Shown piece after piece: positions 39,784-48,340 of a stretch of DNA of 49,469 bases. Position numbers and translations under genes: made by a program. Origin of the DNA: Bacillota bacterium (lineage in GTDB: Bacteria; Bacillota; Clostridia; Christensenellales; Christensenellaceae); assembly GCA_023393165.1 (NCBI GenBank), contig JAEWMJ010000061.1, positions 1-49,469 of the forward strand. The letters are read 5' to 3'. The notes beneath the pieces are model-generated. The model searched no databases. It was not told where the DNA came from and was given only the letters and a program-made list of their open reading frames with translations. Each line of letters starts with the position of its first letter. Within the stretch, counting starts at the first letter, position 1.

Positions 39784-41274
39784 TCAGCCGGGCGGTATGC
39801 TGCCGTCAATCAAATCCACAAATATGGTCTTGGATTTCATATACTTTGTTATGCCTGCCGTGCCTATGCCGCTTTCCTTCCAGCCGGTGCCGGGAGACTC
39901 TATCATGCCTTTGCTGAAATAGGTGTTCACATAGATCTGGCCTCCCCTTATTTTTTCGGCCACGCGCAAAGCGCGTTTCACATTGGAGGAAAACACGCTT
40001 CCGGCAAGCCCGTAATCGGTGGCGTTGGCTATCGCAACGGCTTCCTCCTCCGTTTCAAAGGGCGTAACGACCAGGACAGGCCCGAATATTTCTTCCTTAA
40101 AAACGGTCATTTCCGGTTTCACATCGGCAAATATGGTGGGCGGAACAAAGTTTCCTTTTGCAAGCGCCGGATCCGTATAAGGTTCCCCTCCGCAGACCAG
40201 CCTTGCGCCTTCTTTCTTGCCGCTTTCAATATAATTCCATACCGTCCCGGCGTGCTGTTTGGATATCAGTGTGCTGAAGTTTACGCCCTTTTCATAATCA
40301 AAACCGTTGCCGGGAACAAATTTTCCGCATTCCGCCTTGAGTTTGTCAAGGAATTCTTCGTATATATTTTTATGAAGGATCAGCCTGGTACCCGAAACGC
40401 AAACCTGCCCGGAATTGAGTGTGAAACCGAATTTAGCCCATTTCACCGCTTCATCGATATTCACGTCGTCAAACACGATATTGGGGCTTTTGCCTCCCAG
40501 TTCCAGTTCCAGATCTTTGATCGTGCCTGCGGATTTCTCGATGAGCTTCCTGCCGGTTTCCGTTCCGCCGGTAAGCGCCACAATATCCACCAGACGGCTC
40601 TTAACAAGCAGGTCGCCAACCTCCGAGCCCGATCCGGTAACAACGTTCACAACGCCCGCCGGAATACCCGCATCATGGAATACTTCGGCAAGCAGCAGCA
40701 TGCTGAGCGAAGCCTGGCTGGACGGTTTTACTACAACGGTGTTCCCCGCGGCCAGTATGGTGGAGATTTTCTGGCATCCCATCATAAACGGCCCGTTCCA
40801 TGGAAGGATCTCTCCAACCACGCCGCAGGGCTGCCAAAGGACATAGTTCAGATGTCCCTGTTCCGTGGGCACTACCTTGCCCTCCAGCGTCCGGGCCTTG
40901 CCTGCGGAAAATTCAAACGCATCCACGCACATCGCAGCCTCGTAATACAGGGCGCTCATATACAGTTTTCCGCATTCAAGCGTCTCCGTTACGGCAAATT
41001 CCTCCACTCTGGACTCTAGGATCTTTGCCACTTTTAAAAGCAGCTTGCTTCTTTCTTTTGCGGACATGCGTCCCCAGGGGCCCTCGTCAAACGCGCGCCG
41101 GGCGGCCCCGACCGCTTTCTCAGCGTCTGCGGCGCTCCCCTTGTAAGCCTTTGCAAACGGCTGGTTGTCGACCGGATTAATAATGTCAAATGTTTTTCCC
41201 GATTCAGAGGCTACAAACTCACCGTCAATGTAAAGTTTGTACGGCTCCTTTTTAATGTAAGACAGCGGATCCAT
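39784..41274 (-). CDS. NAD(P)-dependent aldehyde dehydrogenase
   Basis: A 496-residue ALDH-superfamily enzyme. Catalytic Cys292 in NSGQVCVSGTR, general base Glu258 in LELGGKSPN, oxyanion Asn160 in PWNGPF, NAD motif GNTVVVKPS. It oxidises an aldehyde to an acid; closeness to betaine/gamma-aminobutyraldehyde-type dehydrogenases is plausible but not provable here. It is the first gene of the grd operon, so an aldehyde may be a substrate or side product of the pathway. Start at 41274 with AAGGAG upstream. Confidence 0.88.
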   Translation of the reverse strand: MDPLSYIKKEPYKLYIDGEFVASESGKTFDIINPVDNQPFAKAYKGSAADAEKAVGAARRAFDEGPWGRMSAKERSKLLLKVAKILESRVEEFAVTETLECGKLYMSALYYEAAMCVDAFEFSAGKARTLEGKVVPTEQGHLNYVLWQPCGVVGEILPWNGPFMMGCQKISTILAAGNTVVVKPSSQASLSMLLLAEVFHDAGIPAGVVNVVTGSGSEVGDLLVKSRLVDIVALTGGTETGRKLIEKSAGTIKDLELELGGKSPNIVFDDVNIDEAVKWAKFGFTLNSGQVCVSGTRLILHKNIYEEFLDKLKAECGKFVPGNGFDYEKGVNFSTLISKQHAGTVWNYIESGKKEGARLVCGGEPYTDPALAKGNFVPPTIFADVKPEMTVFKEEIFGPVLVVTPFETEEEAVAIANATDYGLAGSVFSSNVKRALRVAEKIRGGQIYVNTYFSKGMIESPGTGWKESGIGTAGITKYMKSKTIFVDLIDGSIPPG

Positions 41275-41400
41275 AATGCGTTTTCTCCTTCCATTCAATT
41301 GAGATGTTCAATGCAAATAAGAACTGCATCGCCTTTGATCTGATCATTATCATGCATTTACAAAGATTCTATAAATAATATACGGATTATTTATGTATTA

Positions 41401-41429
41401 AATATAACATAATGTATTATAAATTTCAA
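41401..41429 (-). promoter_or_regulatory. Promoter of the aldehyde dehydrogenase-grd-sel operon
   Basis: Minus strand TTGAAA (41424-41429), 17-bp spacer, TATATT (41401-41406). The spacer is part of a dyad-like ATAATACATTATGTTATAT (41402-41420, a partial inverted repeat) and ATAAAACAT abuts the -35 on the upstream side, suggesting an operator. Confidence 0.7.
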
Positions 41430-41592
41430 TATGTTTTATTAATAGAATCTATTAATCCGCTGCGATTATCAACCAATTCTATTTTAACTCAACAAACAGG
41501 CTTTTTCAATAATTTTTATTATTATATACTCGAAGCGATATTCTATTTATGATAAATTCATCCCGCAAACAGAACCAGATGTAAAATAGTAT
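41427..41592. other. AT-rich gap upstream of the grd promoter
   Basis: Very AT-rich intergenic DNA between the promoter and the xdh terminator. I see half-site-like sequences and no gene. Confidence 0.4.
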
Positions 41593-41626
41593 AAAAAAAA
41601 GATATGATACAAGCTATCATATCTTT
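41593..41626 (-). terminator. Terminator of the xdh operon
   Basis: Minus strand AAAGATATGATA / TATCATATCTTT, a perfect 12-bp stem with a 5-nt loop, followed by TTTTTTTT. Ends the leftward operon 58 bp beyond the iron-sulfur subunit stop. Confidence 0.9.
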
Positions 41627-41683
41627 GAATCAACGCGGTGCAAGCGCCGGCTGTTGGATCACAGGAATGCTTTTCCTAAAAAA

Positions 41684-42211
41684 TTACTCGCCGGCTTCGT
41701 CCAGCCGGTTTGCCGCGGCTTCGATCGCATGGATGATCTGTTCTTCTTTTTCAGACGCAGCGGATTCAATCGCGTCAATCACCTGATGGTATCCCGTGCA
41801 GCGGCATATATTGCCGGAAATCGCAATTCTGATTTCTTCCCTTGTGGGATGCGGATTTCTGTCCAGAAGCGCCTTTGCCGTCATCAGGAATCCGGGCGTG
41901 CAGAACCCGCATTGCAGGGCAAAATGATCGATAAACGCCTGCTGCAGGGGATGCAGCTTGCCGTCCTTCATCAATCCCTCGGTCGTCTCCACCGTTTTCC
42001 CCTCCAGCGAAGGCGCAAGAACCAGACAGCTGTTGACCGCTTTGCCGTCCAGAATCACCGTACAGGCCCCGCATTCCCCGATACCGCAGCCTTCCTTTAC
42101 GCTGGTGAGGTTCAGTTTTTCCCGCAGGACCCGAAGAAGCGTTTCGTGCGGATAAACCCCTACCGTCACCAGCCTGCCGTTTACCGTAAAATTTACATTG
42201 ATCTTTTCCAT
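41684..42211 (-). CDS. Molybdenum hydroxylase, 2Fe-2S subunit
   Basis: A 175-residue protein with two [2Fe-2S] sites: plant-type CGIGECGACTVILDGKAVNS and the second CGFCTPGFLM plus ICRCTGYHQ. Typical of XdhC/CoxS/YagT-type electron-transfer subunits. It ends the operon; its start abuts the FAD subunit stop (42212). Confidence 0.93.
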   Translation of the reverse strand: MEKINVNFTVNGRLVTVGVYPHETLLRVLREKLNLTSVKEGCGIGECGACTVILDGKAVNSCLVLAPSLEGKTVETTEGLMKDGKLHPLQQAFIDHFALQCGFCTPGFLMTAKALLDRNPHPTREEIRIAISGNICRCTGYHQVIDAIESAASEKEEQIIHAIEAAANRLDEAGE

Positions 42212-43078
42212 TTATTCCTCCGCCAAAACCTGCTCGATACAGCGTTTTACCACAGTCTTTATCACAGGTTCCTTGTACTCGGTCGACCAGCGTACGCCGG
42301 TTACTTCCAGCATTTCTTTTGCGGCCTCCCCGCAAGCCTCTTCAATTATTTTTTCGTCCGGCGTTTTTCCAACCAGGCGGGCCTCCACGCCCGCAAGGCG
42401 GCGCTGCGTGGGAAAAGCGGCTCCAATGGAGACGCGCGCGTTTGTGATCACGCCTTCTCTGCGCTCTATTACAGCTCCGGTATTCATCCTTGCAATGGCA
42501 AGGGCTTTTCTTCTCCCCAGTTTTACATAAGCCGAAGTTTCGTTTTCGTTCAGGGCGGCAAACGAGATTTCGGTCAGGAACTCGCCCGGCTCCATCCGGT
42601 CCTTTTCTTTGGCGAACAAAAACGTTTGCAGCGGCATCTGGCGGTTCCCGTTCAGGGACGAGAAACACAGCGCGGCGTCCAGCGCCACAAGAGCCGTCAC
42701 CGAATCCGCGCAGGTGGAAGCGTTGCATATATTTCCGCCCACCGTTCCCCTTGTGCGCGTCTGGGGGCCTCCCACCAGGCCGCAGGCCGCAGCCAAAAGA
42801 GGCGTCTTTTCCTGTATCAGCGCGGAGTTGTGCACTTCCTCGTGCGTGGTCAGCGCGCCTATCGTAATCACGCCGGATTTCTCCCGTATACCGGTAAGGC
42901 TCTTCAGCCCGCTGATATCCAGTACATATTCCATATCGCGGACGGACCTTTCGTTCATCCGTATTTCAACAACCAGATCGGTTCCTCCGGCCAGTATCCT
43001 TGTATTGAACGGATGTTCGGATAAAAATGCGTAAGCCTCGCTCAGGCTTCCCGCCTTTACATAATGAAACCGTTTCAT
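42212..43078 (-). CDS. Molybdenum hydroxylase, FAD subunit
   Basis: A 288-residue CoxM/XdhB-type FAD-binding protein: LAGGTDLVVEIRM near residue 30 and TRGTVGGNICNASTCADS near 110. The C-terminal CO-dehydrogenase flavoprotein domain follows (ISIGAAFPTQRR-like). Overlaps the large subunit by 4 bp. Passes electrons from the iron-sulfur subunit to NAD(P) or another acceptor. Confidence 0.92.
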   Translation of the reverse strand: MKRFHYVKAGSLSEAYAFLSEHPFNTRILAGGTDLVVEIRMNERSVRDMEYVLDISGLKSLTGIREKSGVITIGALTTHEEVHNSALIQEKTPLLAAACGLVGGPQTRTRGTVGGNICNASTCADSVTALVALDAALCFSSLNGNRQMPLQTFLFAKEKDRMEPGEFLTEISFAALNENETSAYVKLGRRKALAIARMNTGAVIERREGVITNARVSIGAAFPTQRRLAGVEARLVGKTPDEKIIEEACGEAAKEMLEVTGVRWSTEYKEPVIKTVVKRCIEQVLAEE

Positions 43079-45372
43079 AAAAACGCTCCTCCCCGGGTCA
43101 AATGTTTGTGAAGCAGAACCATTTCAAGATTCTCGGGAAGTTCGCGGAACCGGAATCCCGTGGCGTTGTGCAATGCATTCGCAATGGCCGCGGCGACCGC
43201 TTCGGTGGCCGGCTCTCCAAGACTTTTCGTGCCAAAGGTGCCGTCCGGGTTGTCGCTTTCAAAGAAAACCGGCTCCACCTCGGGCACATCCAGCGCGGTA
43301 GGCAGGATATAAGAATTGAAATTTTTGTTTTGGATCTTGCCTTTGTGTATATCCAGCTCTTCCATCAGCGCAAAACCCATTCCCATGGCGACGCCCCCGT
43401 ATACCTGTCCTTCCGCCATAGCAGGGTTCACCACCGTTCCGACGTCATGCGCGGAATATACTTTTTTCACGTCCACCAGGCCGGTCTCCATATCCACTTC
43501 CACTTCCGCGACAACGGCGCTGTACGTATAGTTGGGAAAGGCCTTGCCGCAGCCTTTTTCATGGTCGTAGCCCAGGTCGTTCGGGCGGTTCCAGCAATAA
43601 ACCGTGGATTGGTGCCCTGTCCAGTAATGCGCCGCGCAAACGTCCGGAAAAGGGATCTTCGCGTCGGGCACGCCCTTCAGGCAAAAAAATCCGTCCTTCA
43701 GTTCTATCATGTCGGTCGGGCAATGGAACATCATTTCCGCAACCGTCTGGATCAAATGTCCCTTGAGCTCTTCGGCCGCTCTTTTCAGCGCAATGGATCC
43801 CACGGAAGTCGAACGCGAAGCTGCGGTGATGCCGCCGTCCGCAATGGTGTTCGTATCCACCCCGATGCAATTGATCAGGCCGGGCGAAACGCCCATCGTT
43901 TCCGCCACAATCTGCGTAAACGTAGTCTTCAGTCCCTGTCCGTTTTCACTGAGACCGACGTTGATCATTATGGTTCCGTCGTCGTGCACGGTTACGATCG
44001 CGCCCGAGGCGTCGGCCGACTCAGCCCCGAGTCCGCAGCCGCGGTAGCACAGAGCCATGCCGATCCCCTTGCGGAAAACGCCCTGCGCCTTTGCATAGTC
44101 GTCCCGCTTCCCGCGGAACCCGCTCTTCTCAATAACGGAATCCATCACCTTTTCCAGAATGACCTCGCCGTCCAAAAGCTGTCCGGTGGGCGTCGTATCT
44201 CCCTGGCGGAGAATATTCATTCTTTTAAATTCTATAAAATCCATTCCCAGTTCTTCGGCAACTTCCTCATAAAGCTGTTCCTGCGCAAAAATGATCTGCG
44301 GGGAACTGTACCCCCGCATTGCGCCCGAAGTAACATTGTTTGTGAAAACTCCAAATACGTCAACATGCACATTTGGAATGTTGTATGCGCCCGGCGCGTG
44401 TACGGACGCCCGGAAATTCATAAACTGGTGCATGCTGTATGCGCCCAGATTTTCCGTAATCTCGCATTTCAGCGCCTTGAGTTTTCCGTCCCTGTTTACG
44501 CCTACCTTGTAGCGCAGGCGCATCGGATGCCGCTTGGTGCTTCCCTGAATGGATTCCTCACGGCTCACGGTCACTTTTACCGGCCTGCCGGTTTTTCTTG
44601 CAAGAATCGCCGCCCGGCAGGCTACCTGCCCCATCAGTTCTTCCTTGCCGCCAAAACTGCCTCCCAGGATCTGCTGCACGACCTGAACGCGGCTGCGCGG
44701 CACGCCCAGCGCGTCCGCCACCCAATGACGGGTAAAAAACGGGTTTACGCAGCCCGCGTACACGATCATTTCAGTTGCGCCCGTCCCGGGAACCGCAACG
44801 GCGGATTCCGTTTCCATATAGGCGTGTTCCACAAAATGCGTGCGGTATTCCCGCTCCAAAACAAGGTCGCAGGAATCAAACGCCGCTTCCGTATCTCCTT
44901 TGCGCACTTTGTGGCAGCTGGGCTTGTGGATATTGCCCGGCCATTCCTCGCGCACCTGGTGCGCGCCTTCTTCCAGCGCCTCTTCTATGGTAAAGACTGC
45001 CGGCAATTTCTCGTATTCCACTTCTATCGCATCCAGGGCTTCTTCAAGAGCCTCCCTTGTTTCGGCGGCAACAACCGCCACCGCGTCGCCCTGAAAACGA
45101 ATCGTATCGGTCAAAAACCGGTAGGAGCCCCAGCTTTCCATTTTGGGCAGGTCGGCAAATGTTACGACGGCGGCCACTCCTTCAACTGCCTTTGCTTTGC
45201 GCACATCAATCTTTTTTACCTTTGCGCTGGCATACGGGCTGTAAAGCGTGTCCCCCAGGAGCATGCCCTCAAAACGAAGATCGTCCGTATACCGCGCCCT
45301 TCCGGTTACCTTGTCCAGGGCGTCCACTCTTCTCAATGAGTGATTCAGAAATTTGTAGCCTTCGGTGCTCAT
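43075..45372 (-). CDS. Molybdenum hydroxylase, molybdopterin subunit (xanthine dehydrogenase family)
   Basis: A 765-residue XdhA/CoxL-type subunit. Features: YTDDLRFEGMLLGDTLYSPY near the N terminus, GGSFGGKEE, AMRGYSSPQ, GLSENGQGLKTTF, HDVGTVVNPAMAEGQVYGG and catalytic Glu720 in TKSLGEPAT. It hydroxylates an N-heterocycle at a carbon using water. Xanthine, hypoxanthine or nicotinate-like substrates are all possible. The operon's amidohydrolase and PreA-like partner favour purines. The SDMH sulfur/selenium ligand is not encoded, so it could be a selenium-dependent (labile Se) hydroxylase in this selenium-rich context. Confidence 0.93.
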   Translation of the reverse strand: MSTEGYKFLNHSLRRVDALDKVTGRARYTDDLRFEGMLLGDTLYSPYASAKVKKIDVRKAKAVEGVAAVVTFADLPKMESWGSYRFLTDTIRFQGDAVAVVAAETREALEEALDAIEVEYEKLPAVFTIEEALEEGAHQVREEWPGNIHKPSCHKVRKGDTEAAFDSCDLVLEREYRTHFVEHAYMETESAVAVPGTGATEMIVYAGCVNPFFTRHWVADALGVPRSRVQVVQQILGGSFGGKEELMGQVACRAAILARKTGRPVKVTVSREESIQGSTKRHPMRLRYKVGVNRDGKLKALKCEITENLGAYSMHQFMNFRASVHAPGAYNIPNVHVDVFGVFTNNVTSGAMRGYSSPQIIFAQEQLYEEVAEELGMDFIEFKRMNILRQGDTTPTGQLLDGEVILEKVMDSVIEKSGFRGKRDDYAKAQGVFRKGIGMALCYRGCGLGAESADASGAIVTVHDDGTIMINVGLSENGQGLKTTFTQIVAETMGVSPGLINCIGVDTNTIADGGITAASRSTSVGSIALKRAAEELKGHLIQTVAEMMFHCPTDMIELKDGFFCLKGVPDAKIPFPDVCAAHYWTGHQSTVYCWNRPNDLGYDHEKGCGKAFPNYTYSAVVAEVEVDMETGLVDVKKVYSAHDVGTVVNPAMAEGQVYGGVAMGMGFALMEELDIHKGKIQNKNFNSYILPTALDVPEVEPVFFESDNPDGTFGTKSLGEPATEAVAAAIANALHNATGFRFRELPENLEMVLLHKHLTRGGAFL

Positions 45373-45399
45373 GGATTTGTTCTCCTTTTATACGGCCTT

Positions 45400-46779
45400 C
45401 TAAACTTCGATTCCGTTTTTACGCCAAAGAATCTTTGCCTGCTCCAGGCACGCGGCTTTGACCTCTTCTTCATCCACGCGCGTACCCGCGCCGTTCTCAA
45501 CGGCAACGCTCCCGTCGACCACCACGGTGTCCACATGTTTCCCCTGAAAAGTGTTGACCAGATAACTGACTGCGGAACACGGAGCCACGGGTACGGGGCT
45601 GTCCGGCTTAACAATCAGGATATCCGCTTTCTTTCCGGCCTCAAGGCTTCCGATTTCTTTTTCCTTGCCAAGCGCTTTTGCGGCATTCCCAAGGAACATA
45701 TCCAGCACCTCGAAGGGCAGCATGACGCCCGGGTCGGCCCTTGCGGCCTTGTGCACCAGGTAGGCATACCGCAGATACTCGGCCGCATCCAGTGTAAAAA
45801 AGCAATCGTGCCCCACTGTGACGTTCATGCCCATGCGGAGCATCTCCGGTATGCGCGCCACGCCGTTTCCGCCCAGAGAATTCGTCATGGGCGTATGGGC
45901 TATGTTCACCCTGTTGCGGCAAAGGATTTCCATATCCTCGTCCGTAAGGTCAATGCAGTGGGCGGCAATCACATCCGGCCCCAAAAGGCCCGCCTTCTCC
46001 AGATATGCGGGAGCGGAAACGCCGTATTTCTCTATAAGAAAGGCGCGCGGTATCTCCGCAATGTGGATCTGTATGCCGCACCCATATTTGTCCGCCGCGC
46101 TGCGCGCTTTTTGAAGCGTTTCCATACTGTTTGTATACGCAGTATGCACGCCCAGGCGTCCTTCAATCCTGCCGCCATTATTTTTAGGGTACTTTTTCAG
46201 AAAACGGATATTTTCCGCCAGGCCCGCATCGGCGTTCTCTTTGCGCTGCGTGGTCAATATCGGTTTGCCGACCACCCGCTCGGTGGTTTCAAAACCGATT
46301 TGAGCCCTTATGCCCGCTTCTTCCGCCGCTTTTGCGCTGAAGTCCAGTACGCCGTCCATATCGCAGGGAGCCTCTACCATCTCGCAGACGGTAGTGGTTC
46401 CGGATTTGAGCATCTTAAGCGCGGCATACCGCGTGGCGGCGTATACCCCTTCCTTTGTCGTGATGTCCTCCAGCCATTCCCAGCCCATTTTCTGCAGCAT
46501 ATCCCAAAAATCATGCAATTGGGAAAAGTCCACGGGCATATTATGCCCAAGCACGTACGGCATGTGCGTATGTGTGACTATAAAGCCCGGCGTTACAAGC
46601 TTTCCGGAGGCGTCTATAACTTTTTTTGAATCCTTGTACTTTTCCTCCAGTTCGGCGCTTGGGCCGATTTCCGCGATCACATTGCCGTCAACCGCAACCG
46701 CGCCGCATGGGATGATTCTTCCTCCCAGCGTCCCGTTTTCAAATGTAAGTACCAAGCCGTTTTTAATCAAAAGATCCAT
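45400..46779 (-). CDS. SsnA-like amidohydrolase
   Basis: A 459-residue metal-dependent amidohydrolase (guanine deaminase/chlorohydrolase group). Metal ligands HTH (residues 70-72) in FIVTHTHMPY, HIAEIPRAF, HCIDLTDED and VGHDCFFTLD; the C-terminal beta domain has IGSLEAGKKADILIVK. SsnA-type proteins occur in selenium-linked purine catabolic operons next to a molybdenum hydroxylase, as here. It probably deaminates or opens a purine-type ring; no specific substrate is assigned. Start at 46779 with GGAGG upstream; a further upstream ATG (46806) lies in the MITE-like element. Confidence 0.88.
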   Translation of the reverse strand: MDLLIKNGLVLTFENGTLGGRIIPCGAVAVDGNVIAEIGPSAELEEKYKDSKKVIDASGKLVTPGFIVTHTHMPYVLGHNMPVDFSQLHDFWDMLQKMGWEWLEDITTKEGVYAATRYAALKMLKSGTTTVCEMVEAPCDMDGVLDFSAKAAEEAGIRAQIGFETTERVVGKPILTTQRKENADAGLAENIRFLKKYPKNNGGRIEGRLGVHTAYTNSMETLQKARSAADKYGCGIQIHIAEIPRAFLIEKYGVSAPAYLEKAGLLGPDVIAAHCIDLTDEDMEILCRNRVNIAHTPMTNSLGGNGVARIPEMLRMGMNVTVGHDCFFTLDAAEYLRYAYLVHKAARADPGVMLPFEVLDMFLGNAAKALGKEKEIGSLEAGKKADILIVKPDSPVPVAPCSAVSYLVNTFQGKHVDTVVVDGSVAVENGAGTRVDEEEVKAACLEQAKILWRKNGIEV

Positions 46780-46798
46780 TTTATTAACCTCCGTCTGT

Positions 46799-46959
46799 GT
46801 AACCACTGATTCAATGAAGAATGTTGGATTGGCGAGCAGGCTTTGTGTCCTGCACGGAGCGAAATTACAGGAATAGCAGCGCTATTTCAAGATTTCAGCG
46901 ATATAGCAGGGCACGAAGCCCGGCCGGCAAGACAGCGTTCCGAATGAATTAGTGGTTAC
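46799..46959 (+). repeat. MITE-like element (copy B), 161 bp
   Basis: Terminal inverted repeats GTAACCACTGATTCA / TGAATTAGTGGTTAC (14/15). It fills almost the whole gap between the amidohydrolase and the PreA-like gene, ending 1 bp before the stop of the latter. Same family as copies A and C. Confidence 0.75.
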
Positions 46960-46960
46960 C

Positions 46961-48136
46961 CTAAAAGTATCTCTGTTCGATCGCTTTTGAGGGGCAGGCC
47001 GATACGCAAAGTCCGCAGCCGTGGCATTCTTTCTCCGAGAACACCGGCTTTTTGTTTACCATTTCAATCGCGCCGTATGTGCAGGATTTCGCGCATTTTC
47101 CGCAACGGATGCACCGGCTGTCGTCACAGGCCGGGAGAATTATGTCAAACAGTATCCGGCGGTTGTTTTCTTCCCGCTCCCGTATCCGCCTGAGCGTCAG
47201 CCCGCGGAAATCCTCCAGGCTATGGTAGCCCTTCCGTTTCATAAAATCTATGATCTCATTATAAATGCGTTCGTAAACCTCATATCCCTTAAGGGTGCTG
47301 CTTGTCGCGGCCGCAACTGCCGTCGCGCCCGCCATGATGTACTGCGCCGCGTCGGCTCCGGTGGATATGCCGCCCATCGCAATAATCGGAACGTTTACCG
47401 TTTCCGCTATCTCAAGGACCATCTTTAAAACCAGCGGTTTGATGGCAGGGCCGGTAAGCCCGCCGTATCCCCGCGGTCCGCCCAGAGTTGGTTCTCCGGT
47501 TTCAATATCGATATCCATTGCAGGGCCGATGCTGTCCGCCGAGGAAATCGCGTCGGCTCCCGCATCCACGGCAGCTTTTGCCCATGTTTTGACGTTGTAA
47601 TGGAATATGGCGCTGAATTTTGCGATCACGGGAATATTTACCGCTTTTTTCACCGCTTCCACCGTGCGCGCGTACTCCGACGGATCATGCACCTCGGGCA
47701 GCGGCATTATGAGGCCGGGATACATTGCCTCCAGCACATTTGCCATATGCGGGCATGCGGTGGGCAGCTCGATAAAACTTGCGCCCGCGTCCGCGCATCC
47801 TTTCGCCAGCTCCACGGTTTCCGCCGGATGCGTCCCCGCCAGGTTCGCAATGATCGGAACGCCCGCCCGGAGCGCCACCGGGAATTCCTCCTCAAGCCAC
47901 TGCCGCGCGGTCAGGTTGGCGCCAAAAACGCAATTGATAAGCGAATTGCCGCCGACCAGTTTCATATTGGGCACAACGTCCTTCTGCACGTTCGCAACAA
48001 TGGTTTTTGTCGTTGCAGCGCCCAGTTTGTATTTGCTCACGGTATTGATGCGCGCGCCGTCCATTCCGTCTACCCCGGAAGATGTTATGATGGGGGTGGG
48101 CAGCGTGACGCCGCCTATTTTCACACTTAAATCCAT
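46961..48136 (-). CDS. PreA-like dihydropyrimidine/dihydroorotate-dehydrogenase-fold ferredoxin protein
   Basis: A 391-residue protein. The first ~315 residues form a DHOD/PyrD-type TIM barrel (MDLSVKIGGVTLPTPIITSS, GADAISSADSIGP, GGISTGADAAQYIMAGATAV). The C terminus carries two [4Fe-4S] ferredoxin motifs, CIRCGKCAKSC and CHGCGLCVSAC. This matches PreA, the catalytic subunit of dihydropyrimidine dehydrogenase, which usually needs a PreT partner not seen here. It could reduce or oxidise a pyrimidine/purine-derived ring. It is the first gene of the xdh operon. Confidence 0.87.
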   Translation of the reverse strand: MDLSVKIGGVTLPTPIITSSGVDGMDGARINTVSKYKLGAATTKTIVANVQKDVVPNMKLVGGNSLINCVFGANLTARQWLEEEFPVALRAGVPIIANLAGTHPAETVELAKGCADAGASFIELPTACPHMANVLEAMYPGLIMPLPEVHDPSEYARTVEAVKKAVNIPVIAKFSAIFHYNVKTWAKAAVDAGADAISSADSIGPAMDIDIETGEPTLGGPRGYGGLTGPAIKPLVLKMVLEIAETVNVPIIAMGGISTGADAAQYIMAGATAVAAATSSTLKGYEVYERIYNEIIDFMKRKGYHSLEDFRGLTLRRIREREENNRRILFDIILPACDDSRCIRCGKCAKSCTYGAIEMVNKKPVFSEKECHGCGLCVSACPSKAIEQRYF

Positions 48137-48174
48137 AGCATGCCTTTCTTTACCTGTATTAATGAAATAGAAAA

Positions 48175-48218
48175 GCGCAAAAACCTTATGGAAAAGCCAC
48201 GCGTCTTTGCGTTTTTAT
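48175..48218 (-). other. Leader hairpin upstream of the PreA-like gene
   Basis: Minus strand ACGCAAA...TTTTTGCG with an inner TGG-CTTTT-CCA, followed by TTTTC. It lies in the expected 5' leader and could attenuate or stabilise the operon mRNA. Not a recognised riboswitch. Confidence 0.4.
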
Positions 48219-48230
48219 GATATTACCTAT

Positions 48231-48259
48231 ATTATATAATCGGTTAAAATAAAGATCAA
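48231..48259 (-). promoter_or_regulatory. Promoter of the PreA-amidohydrolase-xdh operon
   Basis: Minus strand TTGATC (48254-48259), 17-bp spacer, TATAAT (48231-48236). Confidence 0.75.
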
Positions 48260-48275
48260 CCATATATTAACGAAA

Positions 48276-48294
48276 ATAATACATCATGTATTAT
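48276..48294. promoter_or_regulatory. 19-bp perfect palindrome upstream of the xdh promoter
   Basis: ATAATACAT-C-ATGTATTAT, centred about 60 bp upstream of the expected transcription start. It matches 16 of 19 positions with the sequence at 41402-41420 in the grd promoter. A likely regulator binding site. Confidence 0.65.
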
Positions 48295-48340
48295 ATAGTT
48301 CAGAACATACGCTCTTCCCCGCGCAAACTTCCGGCCATGT

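Noticed and set aside
39589..41019. Plus-strand 476-codon frame antisense to the aldehyde dehydrogenase
   Set aside because: Shadow of the well-supported ALDH gene on the minus strand.
43102..45339. A 745-codon plus-strand open frame antisense to the molybdenum subunit
   Set aside because: It mirrors the codon bias of the true gene on the other strand, has no ribosome binding site or recognisable motifs, and the minus-strand protein has complete family motifs.
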